From assembly GCF_001039355.2 (NCBI RefSeq), contig NW_019775393.1:286498-348497 (forward strand): a stretch of 62,000 bases of DNA, read 5' to 3'. The notes under the pieces are model-generated. The model made no database searches, was not told the DNA's origin, and saw nothing but the letters and a program-made list of their open reading frames with translations. This DNA is from Lingula anatina (taxonomy: Eukaryota; Brachiopoda; Lingulata; Lingulida; Lingulidae). Made by a program: the position numbers and the translations under genes. Shown piece after piece: positions 33,001 through 45,600 of the stretch (position 1 is the first letter of the stretch; the number at the start of each line of letters is the position of its first letter).

Positions 33001-36000
33001 ATTTCAAAATTCCCAATTATATAACATGTATGTTCGACAAAGTGGACAACCTTTAACAGTGTAACCACGAAGAGTGACAAAAGAATACAGCAATATAAAA
33101 ACTTTGAATCTTGAAAGCCAGCCCCAAAGTTCCACATTAAATAAAGGGCCAAAATTATTGAAAGAAATGCCCAAACAAGAAAAATAATCCAATAACACTG
33201 GCTTTTGAACTTTATTTAAGTTTTATTTAATTATTCCTGAATAGTGACTGTCCATGAAAAAATATTGTTTTAAACATTGAACATCAAAGTTCTGAACAGG
33301 CCAAATGAATTTATTAAAAAATAAGTCACAATAACAAGCCCTACCGACTACGTCTCCTAGGTGATATGCTACGTCTTCTTGGAGATATGCTGCGCCTCCT
33401 AGGTGATCTTCTCCTTGGAGATGGACTTCTTCTAGGTCTTCTACGGGGTGGAGAACGTCTCCTTGGTGATGGTGACCTCCTCCTTGGTGATGGTGACCTT
33501 CTTCTAGGGGACCTCCTTCTTTCCCTTGATCTACTTCTTTTGTCTCTGGACCGACTTCTTTTGTCTCTGGACCGACTTCTTTTGTCCCTTGACCGACTTC
33601 TTTTCTCCCTTGATTTGCTTCTTTTATCTCTTGACCTGGATCTTGCCTTGTTCTTTTTGGGTGAGGGTGATCTGCTTTCAGATCTATTTGATTTTTCTTT
33701 TGATTCCCTCCTAAAAGAAATAAAATACAGTTTTTACCTGTACATGTCTTATGAAAATATGTCAGGTCAACATCAAAATCTAGCTAATGCTAAGGGACAT
33801 CAGAATTTTCTAGCAATTGAAGCTTAAAGAGAAATTATGAAAACAGGCTAAACAAGGTGTGTAGTGAGTAAAAGGCACCCTTGATCCATAAATTCCAGCA
33901 AATGATAAGAAGTTGAAACAAAGGAATCTTACTTTGTTTCCAAAGGTGCTTTGTCCATTTCTTTATCTTTTCCCTTTTCTTCAGTGTTTTCTTTTTCTTC
34001 CACTGATGCATTCCCATTCACAGGCTTCACATCTTCATCTTCCTTTCCTTGACTGAAAATAGCACCAAGAAGCATTCTAATACAAATTCAATTCTCATTT
34101 TTTCTTCAATATAATAATACTAATACTACTACTAATAATAATAAACCATTATAAAACCTTGAGCAATTACCTTACAAGATGCCTGAACATTACAAAATTT
34201 ACATACTTGAAAACTTGTCTCGAACATTACTAGCCTACAACTGCTAGGGCAGAGTAAATTTCCAAAATTCATAAATTGAATTATTAAAATCTTACCTGTC
34301 CTCTACTGTCTTATTTTTTATTTCAATATCTGACTCCTCAGTTCCAGACTGCTTTTCCTTGTCTTTCTTTGGTTCTGGAGTTGGTGTTCTTGATCTGGAT
34401 GGACGTAACCTTGGGGACTTGGATGGGCTTCTGTCTCCACGACGCCTGCGTCTTCTAGAAAGTTATTCACAAAAGCAATTAATAAAAACAATATGCACAC
34501 TGTAAAGGCAGAGAAGAATTTCAAAAGCAAAACTTGTCAAGTACACCAATCCACACATAAGTCTTTCATTTTGTACAGTTATTTTGAAGCAGAAGAAGAC
34601 TACCCCTTCCAGAACATCCTTAAAATCTACAAAAGATCAAACTTCAGGTTTAAGACAAATCCACAAAAAAAAAAAAAAAAAAAAGCCATACAATATCACA
34701 TTTCCATAAATACCTTTTGTCTCTTTCTTTGTCTTTGTCCTGGTCTCTCTTCTCACTGTCTTTACGCTCCTTGGCCAATGCTTCCTTGATCTCCTTTTCC
34801 CTCTTCTCCAGATTGGCACGAATGTGTTCTTGCTCAGCCTTATACATGGGCAATAAATAAAGCTTTTTACCAAACTTATCCAATAATCAAAGTTAGGTGA
34901 CACATGTAACAGATGAAAAAAATAACTCATGAAACAGCAAATCATAGGAAATCTGGAAAATTGTTGTACTTAAAGTAAAGAGAATGCCAGTCAAATAAAA
35001 AAAAAAGTACCTGTCGTTTTTTTATTTCTTCTTTCTTTTGCTCTAAGAACACAGTAGGTATTCCACTGATGTTGTCTTGAGCACTTAGTAAGAGGTCCCA
35101 CAACTCACTGATAAATGTGCGAGCATTTTTGGCATTGAGAAATCCTGTGAGGTTTATCTGCATCTCTTTTCCATCTGGATTCTGTAAAATTTTAGATGGG
35201 AAGAAAACCATATGAGACCCAGTTTCTTTTCGTAACAAACCCAATATAGCCTTTCATTAAATTTATTACATTATAAATTGTTTATAAATTCTTCTGTGTT
35301 CTCCACTGTGGTTAAATAAAACCAATTTCTTCCACGGAGAAGGCAATGCGGGAATCCAAACCTCAGATGAAGAACACAGACATTTTCGCCTAGTTGACAG
35401 AGGGTTGTTGAGGGATCTCACTTCAGAGAACAGACTGACATTGGCACCAATCAGCCACTGGGAAACCTCTCACACCCAAACTACTTAAACGTACTACGTT
35501 ACCAGTACTCTTTCACTACTCTGTCTCATCATAATTGGCACTGTTCAGCAATCGAGAGGGATTCTTCAGTACACCTTCAGAATAATTTGGGAATGGGAGA
35601 AATACGAACAAAAATCAGTGGAAGTCTCAGCATACGTCATGCTGTATGCTTGGAAAGGAAAAAAAAAAAAGCTATCTTGAAAAATGTTTATAGGATGCAT
35701 AAAGTTTACCTTTAAGATAAGGAATAAATGAAAAGTTCTACCTTTAACAGTGCCAATTACAAAAAGAAGACAACTCCTTAAGTACCTGGTTTCCTCGTGT
35801 AAGTCACCGCCATTCTCGTGCTGTCATATTTACTTATAACAAAATTGAACCGTGCTAGCGAATCAGCGATCATTCAGTTCCTGACTTGAAGTCCCTGTGA
35901 TTCATTGGGTCGGTAATTTAAAGAGCTTATCTATTGTGTGAGAGGAAAACGTGAAGTATAAATACACAGACTTCAGTCCCTTTGCTATTAAGATCAATTA

Positions 36001-37650
36001 CCAAAAAGAAAAAAATTAAAAGGTTTTACCCTGTCGCAACTAAAATAGGGGGGCTCAGTATTTGGTAAAAATATATACTGACCTACAAATGAATGCGATA
36101 GCAAAAGGATAATCAAAAAGGAGTGTACTTCTCACATTTACAATCAGGGCAAGTTTACAGCAAGATTTGCTAGAAGCAGTTCTCTGATTTCATCTATTCC
36201 TATAACCAATTTTAAATTTTGAATAACAAATGCTAGCACTGGTTAGCATACAGATTTTTCTTTTTACTGTACCTTTTCCTCTAACTGATTATAAATGAAT
36301 TCAACAATAACGTCATCTTCAACTCCTAAAAGATCCGTTACTCTTTGGGCTATCCAAGGCTTTATTGTGTCCAAGTTTATCTTAGACATATCCACCTAAA
36401 AATAAATATATCATATTAAAAGCAAAATTAAAGTTTAAGTGTCTTAGCAATTGACATAACATGTCAGCATCAATGGTTTCAGAAGAGATATGTATGTGAA
36501 GTTAACGTAAGATTGTGCTTCCCAAGTAACTGTACTTACTGGGGTATCACAAGCATTTTTTTCACTAAAATGTACTTTTCATCACTTTTTTTTTCTCCAA
36601 ATGGTTCTCATTTGACTAAAACAAAGCCATTTAAGGCCAGTTTGAACTTTGGGCTAAATTGAGTGTGAGTGCTACCCCAGAGTTATTGAAAAATATAAAT
36701 GACCAATTGGAAAGATATATTCATTATCAAATTTGACCTTCTTAAGCAAGATGTTTCTATATATAATAAACTGTCTATAATAAAAAAGGAGACTTGTTTA
36801 AATGACAAACCTTTTTGTCTATAGACTCAGAAAACCTCATAGTTTTCATTAGTTTTTTCTTTTTGTCTGCAAAGCGATTATCCTGCTCTGCACTGGTACC
36901 CTGAAAATGGTAATATTAATGCAATTACTACATATAATTTTACTTCAAATTATCTTTCATTTTTATGGAAGAAGTGTGTGTTTAATTCCCATGCACTTTA
37001 CTGGTAAAGTATTACTTAGCATAAGAAGGGTCCAGTGCAACTTTCAAGTCAAACAAAAATCCAGATTATGCTATTGCAAGCTTGAATAAACAATATTGCT
37101 GTTGTCTGCAGTATTGGACTCTGACCATGGTTTCTGTGATTTCTGTTATGAGCGGAGAAAACTGATGCTTGAGATTAAGCCATGAAGTTCAGGTGAAGAC
37201 TTCAGAGGCTAGAAACTGTTGATGGCAAGACTGGAAATGTCAGTAATTGGTTGAGATGATTTCACATTACGATATTGTGATCATTTGCCCATCTATGACA
37301 AAACTCATAGGTTAGAGTTAAAATAAACACTGAGCGCTTCTGAAACAGAGGCGTTTCGGGAAAACAATTCAAGACTTCTTTTTCTATTTCAGACTCGAGT
37401 ACACTACTGTAAAGAAGGAGTTCTTAAAAAGGAGTGCTTGATGTTGATCATTTCGCCTTTTTGGACCAAGATGTATCCGCCATTTTAATATTTTGCACCA
37501 CGTGTAGCAGTTTCAGCAACATTTGGAGCGCCATTAACTTCACATGAAAGTAACAATAGGGGAAGATTGCATTAATGGATCTTTTATGAAACGCGGAGTT
37601 TGCACCCTTCAAAATCAGCGACTAACCTTGAAAAAGCCTGCATCAGTCAT
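29948..37650 (-). CDS. SRRM1: SRRM1 (SRm160), serine/arginine repetitive matrix protein 1, complete
   Basis: Seventeen coding exons were traced, all in phase: 37627-37650, 36811-36900, 36273-36395, 35011-35181, 34714-34838, 34296-34454, 33933-34052, 33345-33710, 32820-32996, 32575-32677, 32307-32454, 32046-32169, 31759-31830, 30655-31432, 30429-30539, 30193-30279 and 29948-30061. They total 2892 bases and 963 residues (human about 900). The N-terminus is MTDAGFFK|GTSAEQDNRFADKKKKLMK. Residues about 34-136 are the PWI RNA/DNA-binding domain (VDMSKINLDTIKPWIAQRVT; QINLTGFLNAKNARTFISEL W; LLLSAQDNISGIPTVFLEQK). Residues about 175-860 are RS/SP-rich arrays. Residues 861-897 are the Lys/His-rich block (KKKKKKKDKKHKKHKKHKKH). 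SRRM1 is a splicing co-activator and exon-junction-associated nuclear speckle protein. The 8-codon first exon and the duplicated C-terminal motif are noted separately. Confidence 0.97.
30193..30279 (-). CDS. SRRM1: SRRM1 exon 16, first LREKAL motif
   Basis: The exon reads GSGSGEENSLEDLEKKLREK ALKTLQQSK (29 residues, phase 0 to 0). The segment LEDLEKKLREKALKTLQQ matches the extreme C-terminus of human SRRM1 (..LDDLEKHLREKALRSM..). It is flanked by standard acceptor and donor (TTATTAG; AAG|GTATGG). Because both ends are phase 0, skipping it keeps the frame. Confidence 0.9.
33533..33637 (-). repeat. SRRM1: 21-bp coding tandem repeat in SRRM1 exon 8
   Basis: Five consecutive 21-base units encode KRS(R/K)SR(D/E) heptads of the RS domain. 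Two neighbouring units are identical at DNA level, which points to recent slippage or unequal exchange. Confidence 0.85.
37627..37650 (-). CDS. SRRM1: SRRM1 exon 1 (24 coding bases)
   Basis: ATGACTGATGCAGGCTTTTT followed by CAAG|GTTAGT encodes MTDAGFFK and ends in phase 0. The vertebrate protein starts MDAGFFRGTSAEQD, and here the next exon (acceptor TTTTCAG at 36901-36902) begins GTSAEQD. The match fixes both the start codon and the exon. Confidence 0.92.
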
Positions 37651-38340
37651 TTTGAAGGCCTTGACTTTCTTCCTCTCTCCTACTCTCGTTTTTCTCTCGA
37701 ACTTAGATCACATGATTATGGATTAACGAGAACTGCCGAAATCTGAAATAAAGTCGTAATTCCGAATGCTTTTACTTAGAACATAAAACACGTAAACTCT
37801 ACATTATGATTTAATATTCTTGACTTGGAAAGGAATACATAGGAAAACTGCTTAAACCAAACCAAAAAAATTGGCCAATTTTACGTCATTTGATAAAAAG
37901 ATCACATGACTAGCAGCTGATCCATTTGCTATTGGGTCCGCAAAGCGGGTTCACTCGAAGGTAAACAACGAAGATGTCATGCTGCAGCTAACGTGAAAAG
38001 CTCATTTTACAGTTGTTATTTGCATTCATATGTGAGCGAGACACAAAATGAGGTATGTTACCTTGTCCTTTCATTAAGTGCCATTCATATTGACGCATGT
38101 GTTTCTGTTTTTGTACAGTTATCACTTTACAACCGGGACACAACAGTCAACATACCCATTGGATTGGATTGTTTTTTTGTTTGGAAACCATACGTTTGGA
38201 CTAAAAATAGCACCCGACCTTCATTTTACTTTTTTGGATTGACATCGCGTTATGAGTAATTTGGTTATGGGACAAAAATAATAACTCTTCACTGCAAATT
38301 ATACAGACGCCATCATTCTTGTTTCAAACTGACATGCAAT
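37651..38340 (-). promoter_or_regulatory. SRRM1 5' UTR and promoter region
   Basis: Upstream of the ATG lies purine-rich leader on the minus strand. A CRE-like TTACGTCA follows near 37884, then an ATCACATGAC E-box-like site and CCAAT on the minus strand (ATTGG at about 37932). A YY1-like CCGCCATTTT lies inside intron 1 near 37477. All are single motifs with no functional proof. Confidence 0.4.
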
Positions 38341-38353
38341 CTGGGGGAAAAGT

Positions 38354-38390
38354 TGTGTGTGTGTGTGTGTGTGTGGGGGGGGGGGGGGGG
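38354..38390. repeat. (GT)n followed by poly-G
   Basis: A GT run of about 20 bases passes directly into 16-17 G. It lies between the SRRM1 promoter and the SLC16 gene. Confidence 0.9.
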
Positions 38391-38712
38391 TAGCTTGAAC
38401 ACTTTTTTTAAAAATCTAAATGTTGGACAGTGTCACATTTAAATGTATCTAAATAGAAGTAAGTATATAGATGTATAAATACAGCTGTAAATGATGTTCC
38501 TTGGCGCTGTGGTTTTCAGTTTGATGGTACTTGGCTTTTGTTTAAAGTTACTTACTAGTATAAGGCAAGCGTAGATTCCTAGTAATCCATATAAACCATG
38601 TCCCTAGTTTTTTTTTAAAGACTAAAATAAAGTCAACATTACATATCATAAAATCAAATTCCTTATCAGCAAAAAATAGCTTTAAAACTGCATCATCTTT
38701 AAATTTCTGGTC

Positions 38713-38834
38713 CTCGTAACTCGAAAGCATCGCGTATTGCGAATAGAGGCAACAATGTACTGTATTATATGGGGTGAGTTATGGAATCGAGATGCTTGCG
38801 CTTGGGCACAATACGCGATGCTTTCGAGGTAAGG
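38713..38834. repeat. Inverted repeat with 19-bp perfect arms
   Basis: TCGAAAGCATCGCGTATTG (38721-38739) is followed 69 bases later by its exact reverse complement (38809-38827). Imperfect pairing extends a few bases outwards (TCGTAAC / GGTAAGG). The arms are CpG-rich within AT-rich flanks. It is non-coding. Confidence 0.85.
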
Positions 38835-40921
38835 GCCCTGGTAGGCAATTGACCTTTTTATCCATCACCCCTGTCAGTGAAAGTTCGCTTAATGACTATT
38901 ATTTAATTAGCACTTCACATGCATTATATACAATTATCACTCCAGTGTGTGGCCGTAGCTGTGCATGCAATTGCATTCTTTTCAAATGAGTTATCAGAAA
39001 TGTCCAAGGGTTATATATAGAACAGAAATAAAGCAGAAATTATACAATGATGTCCCCTTGTATATCTTTAAATTATAGTATTTGAAACTAAATGGTGGCA
39101 TTTGGTCAGTTTTTTTTTTTTTTTTTGCAAAAATTTAACTTTCAATGTATCTTTAAGAAAATTGAAGAGAACATGGCAGACACATGTAAGCAGAAAAAGA
39201 TGTCTTTTACTAAAACTAAATAGTTGTTAAATTTGCCATCTATAGCACATTCCAAGTGAAAGGAATTAGACATGTATAAAATTTTCAATGAATTTTTTTT
39301 TTTCAGAAACAATTAATGCATGTATGTACGTGCATACACTCACACACGGAACCACATGTTAGCAATAAAGAATGGCAATAGCTCTGCTTGGTTTTTGTAG
39401 TTAACATTGACCTTGTTAGCATTAAACCTCTTGTCTTTGACATCTTATCTATATATAGCACCTTATATCTTCTTGACCCATTGGAGTTCCAGATATGAAG
39501 ATATAATATTGGTCAAGTTAATAGTTATCGCTATGTGCTCTAGTTTCAAAGTGCAATAAAATTGGAATTAGATTGCATTTTCTTTTCAAGTGCAATTTAT
39601 ATTCTTTTATGATTGGATATTAAAACATTTTTGAGGATATATTTTTTTTTGCAATAGAAGTGAAAAACCAATGTCATTATGATATAATAGACCTTTTTCT
39701 AACACAATTTTTTTTGACGTTGATATTTTCCTTGTTTGCAAAATATTACAAAAATGTTCAACTGTTTCTCGTCATATTTTTTCTCTTTCCATGCCCAGTC
39801 ATTGAACCACAGGCAAGTGTTATTTCCTAATACACACTGTGGGTTTGCACTTGGTGCAGTTGAGTCAACAGGTGTATAGATAACGATGAAGTTGTCTAGC
39901 GGTCAAAGATTTCTATTTTAGATTGTAAAGAATTTATCTGTATTCGAATTTTAGTTTTTTCCTCCCACCAATGAAGTAACATTCACCTTTTACGGCTTTA
40001 ACAATTTTTTCAAATCCTTTATTTTTCTTTGTTTAGCTTTAAGTGAATATGCCTTGTCAATGTGGTCATTAATGTAATTGACAGTGTCAGTTCATAAGTA
40101 ACAGAAGTTGATTTGACCTTCTGCGGTAGACTTCACCAAGTTCAATGATTAATTTAGGATATAGCAGTGCTTTAGTTCACAGCCTGCATTTTTCTAGTGA
40201 GTTGGCAATTTTCCAAGTTGGCCAAAAGGTATTTAAAGAGATGCTCATTACAATGAAAAGTTAGGTCTACAAACTGTCTACAGTGTATCAGTAATGTGAA
40301 AAGGTGAAGATCTTCATACTGTCTACAGTGTGTCAGTAACGTAAAAAGGTGATTTGAGCATTTTAAATATAATACTTAGCTTTTAAGCAGAGAGTTATAT
40401 TTAATACTTGATCAAAGAAATTCATCAAATACATTTTAGATTTGGGATAAGAGAAATTTTAGCCGTAGGATCAGTACATTGTTGCTTTGAATATTGCATA
40501 CATTTTTATGGAAAAAAAAACTGAAAAAGAATTCCATAAATGTTTTTTAAAACTATTTTCATTCATTGATTATTTGGAAAATGTTTTTTTGGTAAATTTT
40601 CCGACCTTAAATGTTTAGAGTTGGTGCCTGTAAATGCTGTCCAACAATTCGCAGGTTATTGCGTTTCTAATAATTGTGCACGTAATTGGTTGGCCTCAGT
40701 TGTTTGGGTTTCTAAAAATGTACCGTAAACATAGTTACGTATCACATGTTCTAAATCCTGAATAACACTGTACTGCATTATAAATCACAAAGGAGCTGTT
40801 GTGTTGTAAAATATAATAATGTTTTCATCTAGGTTGTGAGGCTATACAAATGGAGACACACTAATTGGAGGGCTAGTTGCAACTTGTTATCTTTTCACGG
40901 AGCTTAAAAACAGTAACGGAA
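38835..40921 (+). other. Upstream region of the SLC16 gene
   Basis: No coding exon is seen. An acceptor-like TTTTCATCTAG at 40822-40832 could open the exon that carries the start codon, so the 5' UTR is probably spliced. A 35-base segment (ACTGTCTACAGTGT.TCAGTAA.GT.AAAAGGTGA) occurs twice at about 40271 and 40318. Confidence 0.4.
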
Positions 40922-41611
40922 ATGGTTACTAAAGGGAAAGGAGATGCACCCAAGATTGTGGAGCCAGAGCAGGAACCTCTGAAATCTGAAGATAAAGAAC
41001 AGCCTGCAAAAGGATCCTGCCACTTGGAGTTTATTCCCCCTGATGGGGGGTGGGGCTGGGTGGTATGCTTGGCCTCTTGTTGGACAAATGGGACAATATT
41101 TGGAATTCTCAACAATTTTGGTATTCTTTTTCCTAAGATGCTAGAGGCATACGCAAAGGATGACCCACATGCAACTTTTAGAACATGTAAGTTTCAACAT
41201 TTGTAGATCTTTTGAATAATTGTCTATAATTTTCAGATGAAATGAAATGAAATGTATAATATACACATACATTTTCTCTATCTCTGCAAATTAAGGGGTC
41301 CGTTGTTGAGCAAATTTGGTTTAACTAATGATAGCATTATTTACTGGTATTCACACTGACTATACTGTGGCCAGCACTGGCCAATAATTGCACTTTACGA
41401 GAGGCTAACTTGGTGTTGGTCTCATTTCTGACATTCTGGTGGAACAATTCTCACTGGACACGGAACAGAAATGTGAACAAAATCAGCCAGAGAAAATGTG
41501 AATATCTGGTGAAAAAAATCTCACTGTGGCCCTGGTAGAGGATAGTCAACGATGGATTGCGTGTAGGTATGTGTGTGTGTATCTGTGTATGTATGTGTGC
41601 ATGCATACTTG

Positions 41612-41690
<79 letters not shown>

Positions 41691-42610
41691 TTCTCAGAAG
41701 ACATACAATAAGTAGAATGGTAGTTTTGACCATCATGGAATTTAGAATGGTAGTTTTGACCATCATGGAATTATTTCTTAAAGATATGATTTTCAAAGCT
41801 TAAACTCAAAACAGGATACATCAGTTAAAACACTGATGTGGACAACACGCTTGTCTGGATTAAATTTTTAACCAGCCCTGTGTTCACCAAATAAGAGAAA
41901 GCTGTGACCAAAGAAGAATCTCAGCTTAACCTATCAAAAATGTTGGCTTTTGTATGTGGAAGAAACTGTTTTTCTGCTAGATAACTTTTGATATTTTAAA
42001 GCTGCATGTACTGAGTGGCTGACTTAGCACTCGACTCAGAGCAAACTGGAGTTTGAAAAATACTAATTAGTTAAGGGTTTAATGTGTTGTTGACATCCAT
42101 AATTGTAAGTTGTATTTGAAGCAAAATGTACTTATGAGCAGTTTTGGAGTTCTTTTACTTGTTGTAAATATCATATTTTGTCATTGATATTTTAACATCT
42201 TAGCAGAGTAAACAACTCTACACAAGCTGCATTTTGACCTTTAGAGCTACTGAAGGGTGCATGAACCAGTTCCAAACACTTTTAAAAATAGAACTTGCAC
42301 TTCTTCCTCTTTTTCGAAGCAAGCTCAGATTTCCACCTCTATTAGTATATATATCAAGCCGCAGGATTTTTATGTCAGCCATCAGTTACTTTTTCAGTTG
42401 TAAACACTAAAGGAATGTCCTTTATGCACTTGTGCTTTTGCATCTCTTATGATAACAATGTTTGAAAATAAAAAAACTCATGCCATAAATTCTGTGAATT
42501 CTGTGAACCTCAAAATAACCGATTGTCAGGCATACTTTTCATACTAAAAAATGAAGGTAAGAAAGACATGTCAGTTATTTTTTTTAAATAGAATTTTTTT
42601 TAGACATGGT

Positions 42611-42668
<58 letters not shown>

Positions 42669-45600
42669 TGTGTGTTATCAGTGAAGAACACAAAGATGTT
42701 TGAATCACAAATACACATTTTCCGTCAAAATTTCCCAAGGTTATTTGTAAAACTGATGTATAATCAACATTTCTCTTTTTTTTTTTAGCTTGGATTGGAT
42801 CTCTTTGTGTTGGAATGACGTTCTTTATGTCAATGATTGCAAGCATTTTGACAGATCGTCTGGGAATACGTGTCACAGCATGTGCGGGTGCCCTTATTGC
42901 GACTGCAGGCATCCTGGCCAGTTCATTTATAGAACAACTAGAACTGATGTATCTGACATATGGTATACTATTGGGTACAGGCTGTTCTTTGGTCTATACT
43001 CCGTCCCTGGTAATATTAGGACATTACTTCAAAAAGCGTTTAGGTCTGGTCAACGGAATAGTGACCTTAGGAAGTGCTATATTTACCATAGTTTTGCCAT
43101 ATGTGCTCAAGCATGCCTTACACACAATCGGCTTCAAACACACTGTCCATATTTTGGTTGCCTTGGTTGCCTTATTATTTCTTTGTGCCATCAGCTGGAA
43201 ACCCCTCATCGTTCACCCCTCAAAGTCCCAACACAGTGGAGTGGAACAATTTCTGTCAACAGCAACCATCACTGAAAATATGAGTGACTGTATGCGCTGG
43301 ACACGCAGATTTCTCAATGTAAAGATTTGGCGACAGAAGGGCTATGTTATCTGGGTGATTGCAGTTCCTGTCTGCCTATTTGGATATTTTATTCCATTTG
43401 CCTATTTGGTAAGTTGCCTATTTGATTTGAATGAAGGACACTAGGTTTCCATTTTTATGAAAAGAAAAAAAAAGACAGTGATTAAAATAGTCTTTGAAAT
43501 GAGTTTTTTATCCAAAAAAGTAAGCTACACTAAAAAGATTCTCTGGGAGATGGTGTCACAGATGCATACACTTAACATTTTTAAGTCAAGGATACACAGC
43601 AGTACAGTAACCAAGTGGCTACTTAAGTAGGAGGCTAAATGGATGTACAGGTGCTTGTAATGTATAAAGTGATGTGAAAACAGTCCACTGCTCCAAAACA
43701 GTTGCACAAACATGTTCACACATAATGATTTGTTGACCGTGGTTAACAAGTGTTCATACTAATAGACATGTTACATCAAATTTGATTACCTTGATGGGAA
43801 GCCAGGTCTATTACTGGATACTTTTTATAAACATTAGTTGCAGTAGCCCAAAAGGACTTTTTAATAAGTGCAGTGCAGATTCAGCACTTGCCAAATTGCC
43901 AGTGCTAATGCATTCCTGCTTTTAGACTTTTATTAACAGACCTGAGATGACTTATGCACTAATTATTTATTTTAACATTAATTTAGGAGTACTTATCCAT
44001 GTTCAACATGATAATTAAAAAAAGGGGGGGGGGATACTGATAAAAAGATGAGCTTAGTGTTATGATGATTTGAATCAACTTCTATAATCTTTGGAACTTG
44101 CTGCTGTCAGTTATAAGCTCTAGGTCTTTCTTTTACAAAGTAGATGCAGGGACATTAAAAAAAACTGAAACCTCTCATTTATATATTTTAGGTAAAACAT
44201 GTGAAAGATGTCCTTGGAGAAAGTGCCAACTCTGAAATTCTCATCATGTGCTTGGGTGGCACTTCTGGTGTAAGCCGCTTGGTTTCAGGCAAGCTAGCAG
44301 ACGTGAAGTGGGTAAATCGCATCCGTCTCCAGCAAGCAGCATTCGTTGTCCTAGGCATCTGTACCCTGTGCATTCCTTTTGCTACACATTTTGCAGTCTT
44401 TGTGGTAATTGTCCTGATAATGGGGCTGTGTGATGGATGTTTTGTTTGTCTTCTTGGACCCATTGCCTTTGACTTAGTAGGTTCAAAGGGAGCATCACAA
44501 GCTGTAGGCTTTCTGCTAGGGCTAATGTCAGTCCCCATGATGATTGGACCACCAATAGGAGGTGAGAGCTATGTGAAATGGAGTGTTTGGAATGTGTGAT
44601 TGACATGATTTAATGTAAATGTATGCCCTTTAAAGATCTAGAATTAGTGATCAAAAGTAAAAGGAAGGTAATTTTTTGAAATTGTTATAAAATACAGAGA
44701 TGTGGATATTAATCACTGAGAAAGCCAATAAAACGTTTCATGCATGCACACACCCACAAAATTGCATTGGGGGATTCTGCTTATGTAACTTCTGATCAGT
44801 TGTATGTTATTTTTTTCTTAGGGATGCTGAAAGATCATTTTGGATCATACAACAGTTCATTTTGGTATGCTGGAATTCCTCCAATAATTGGAGCAGCCAT
44901 CATGTTCCTTATCCCTAAACATAAGCAGGTAATATTACAAAAATGAGCTTACATCAGATATTTAACATTAGAAATGGCACTCTGGTTCTTTTGGCTGCTT
45001 GAAGTGATCTTGCAGTTGAAAAATAACATATTTGTGTTTCATGGTGTAACATGTTTAATGCAGATGTACATATACCTTAATGAGAGCAATTCTTAGCCTT
45101 AGTAATTTGAGTTTTCTTAACAGGACAAGCATATCTTTTGAGTAGACGGATGTCTCAATTTATGATGCTCACATCAACGTGTGCATGAAATACTGAATTA
45201 TTCTAGTACAATTGTGCTTGGATGAGAGGGTGTCTCTCATTTAATAGCAGAGCAATGGACCAGGGGTGTCCCAGTATCTCATGTAATTTCTGCTTTCCTT
45301 TGCATGTTTTATTTGATAGCTAATCTGAGGAACACTTCCCATCTCTTTCTCAGAGCCCCTACAGTGCCTTCAATTTTCATTTTCAATGAAAAATTGTAGT
45401 TTGTTATCACATTTACATTATTTATTTAACTCCTCCAGCAATTTCCTGCTGTGTTTGAGTTGGAAGAGTTTGCAGCCATGGCAACTGAGAGTTATGATGA
45501 TGAAGAGGAGTGGGCAGGTACGTTTATGCAAAATGCTTTGCGGATTTTGAAAAATATTTTTTTCAAAAGCATCTATTATAATGCATAATCATGGTTTCTC

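Noticed and set aside
33366-33827. 153-codon leucine/arginine-rich plus-strand frame
   Set aside because: Antisense shadow of the SRRM1 RS exon; runs of L, G and D come from the complementary RS codons.
35533-35759. 13-base inverted repeat AATTGGCACTGTT / AACAGTGCCAATT in an SRRM1 intron
   Set aside because: Short arms 200 bases apart with no further extension; could be chance or a worn element, too weak to call.
41521-41803. Thr-His / Cys-Val repeat frames
   Set aside because: Translation of the GT microsatellite.
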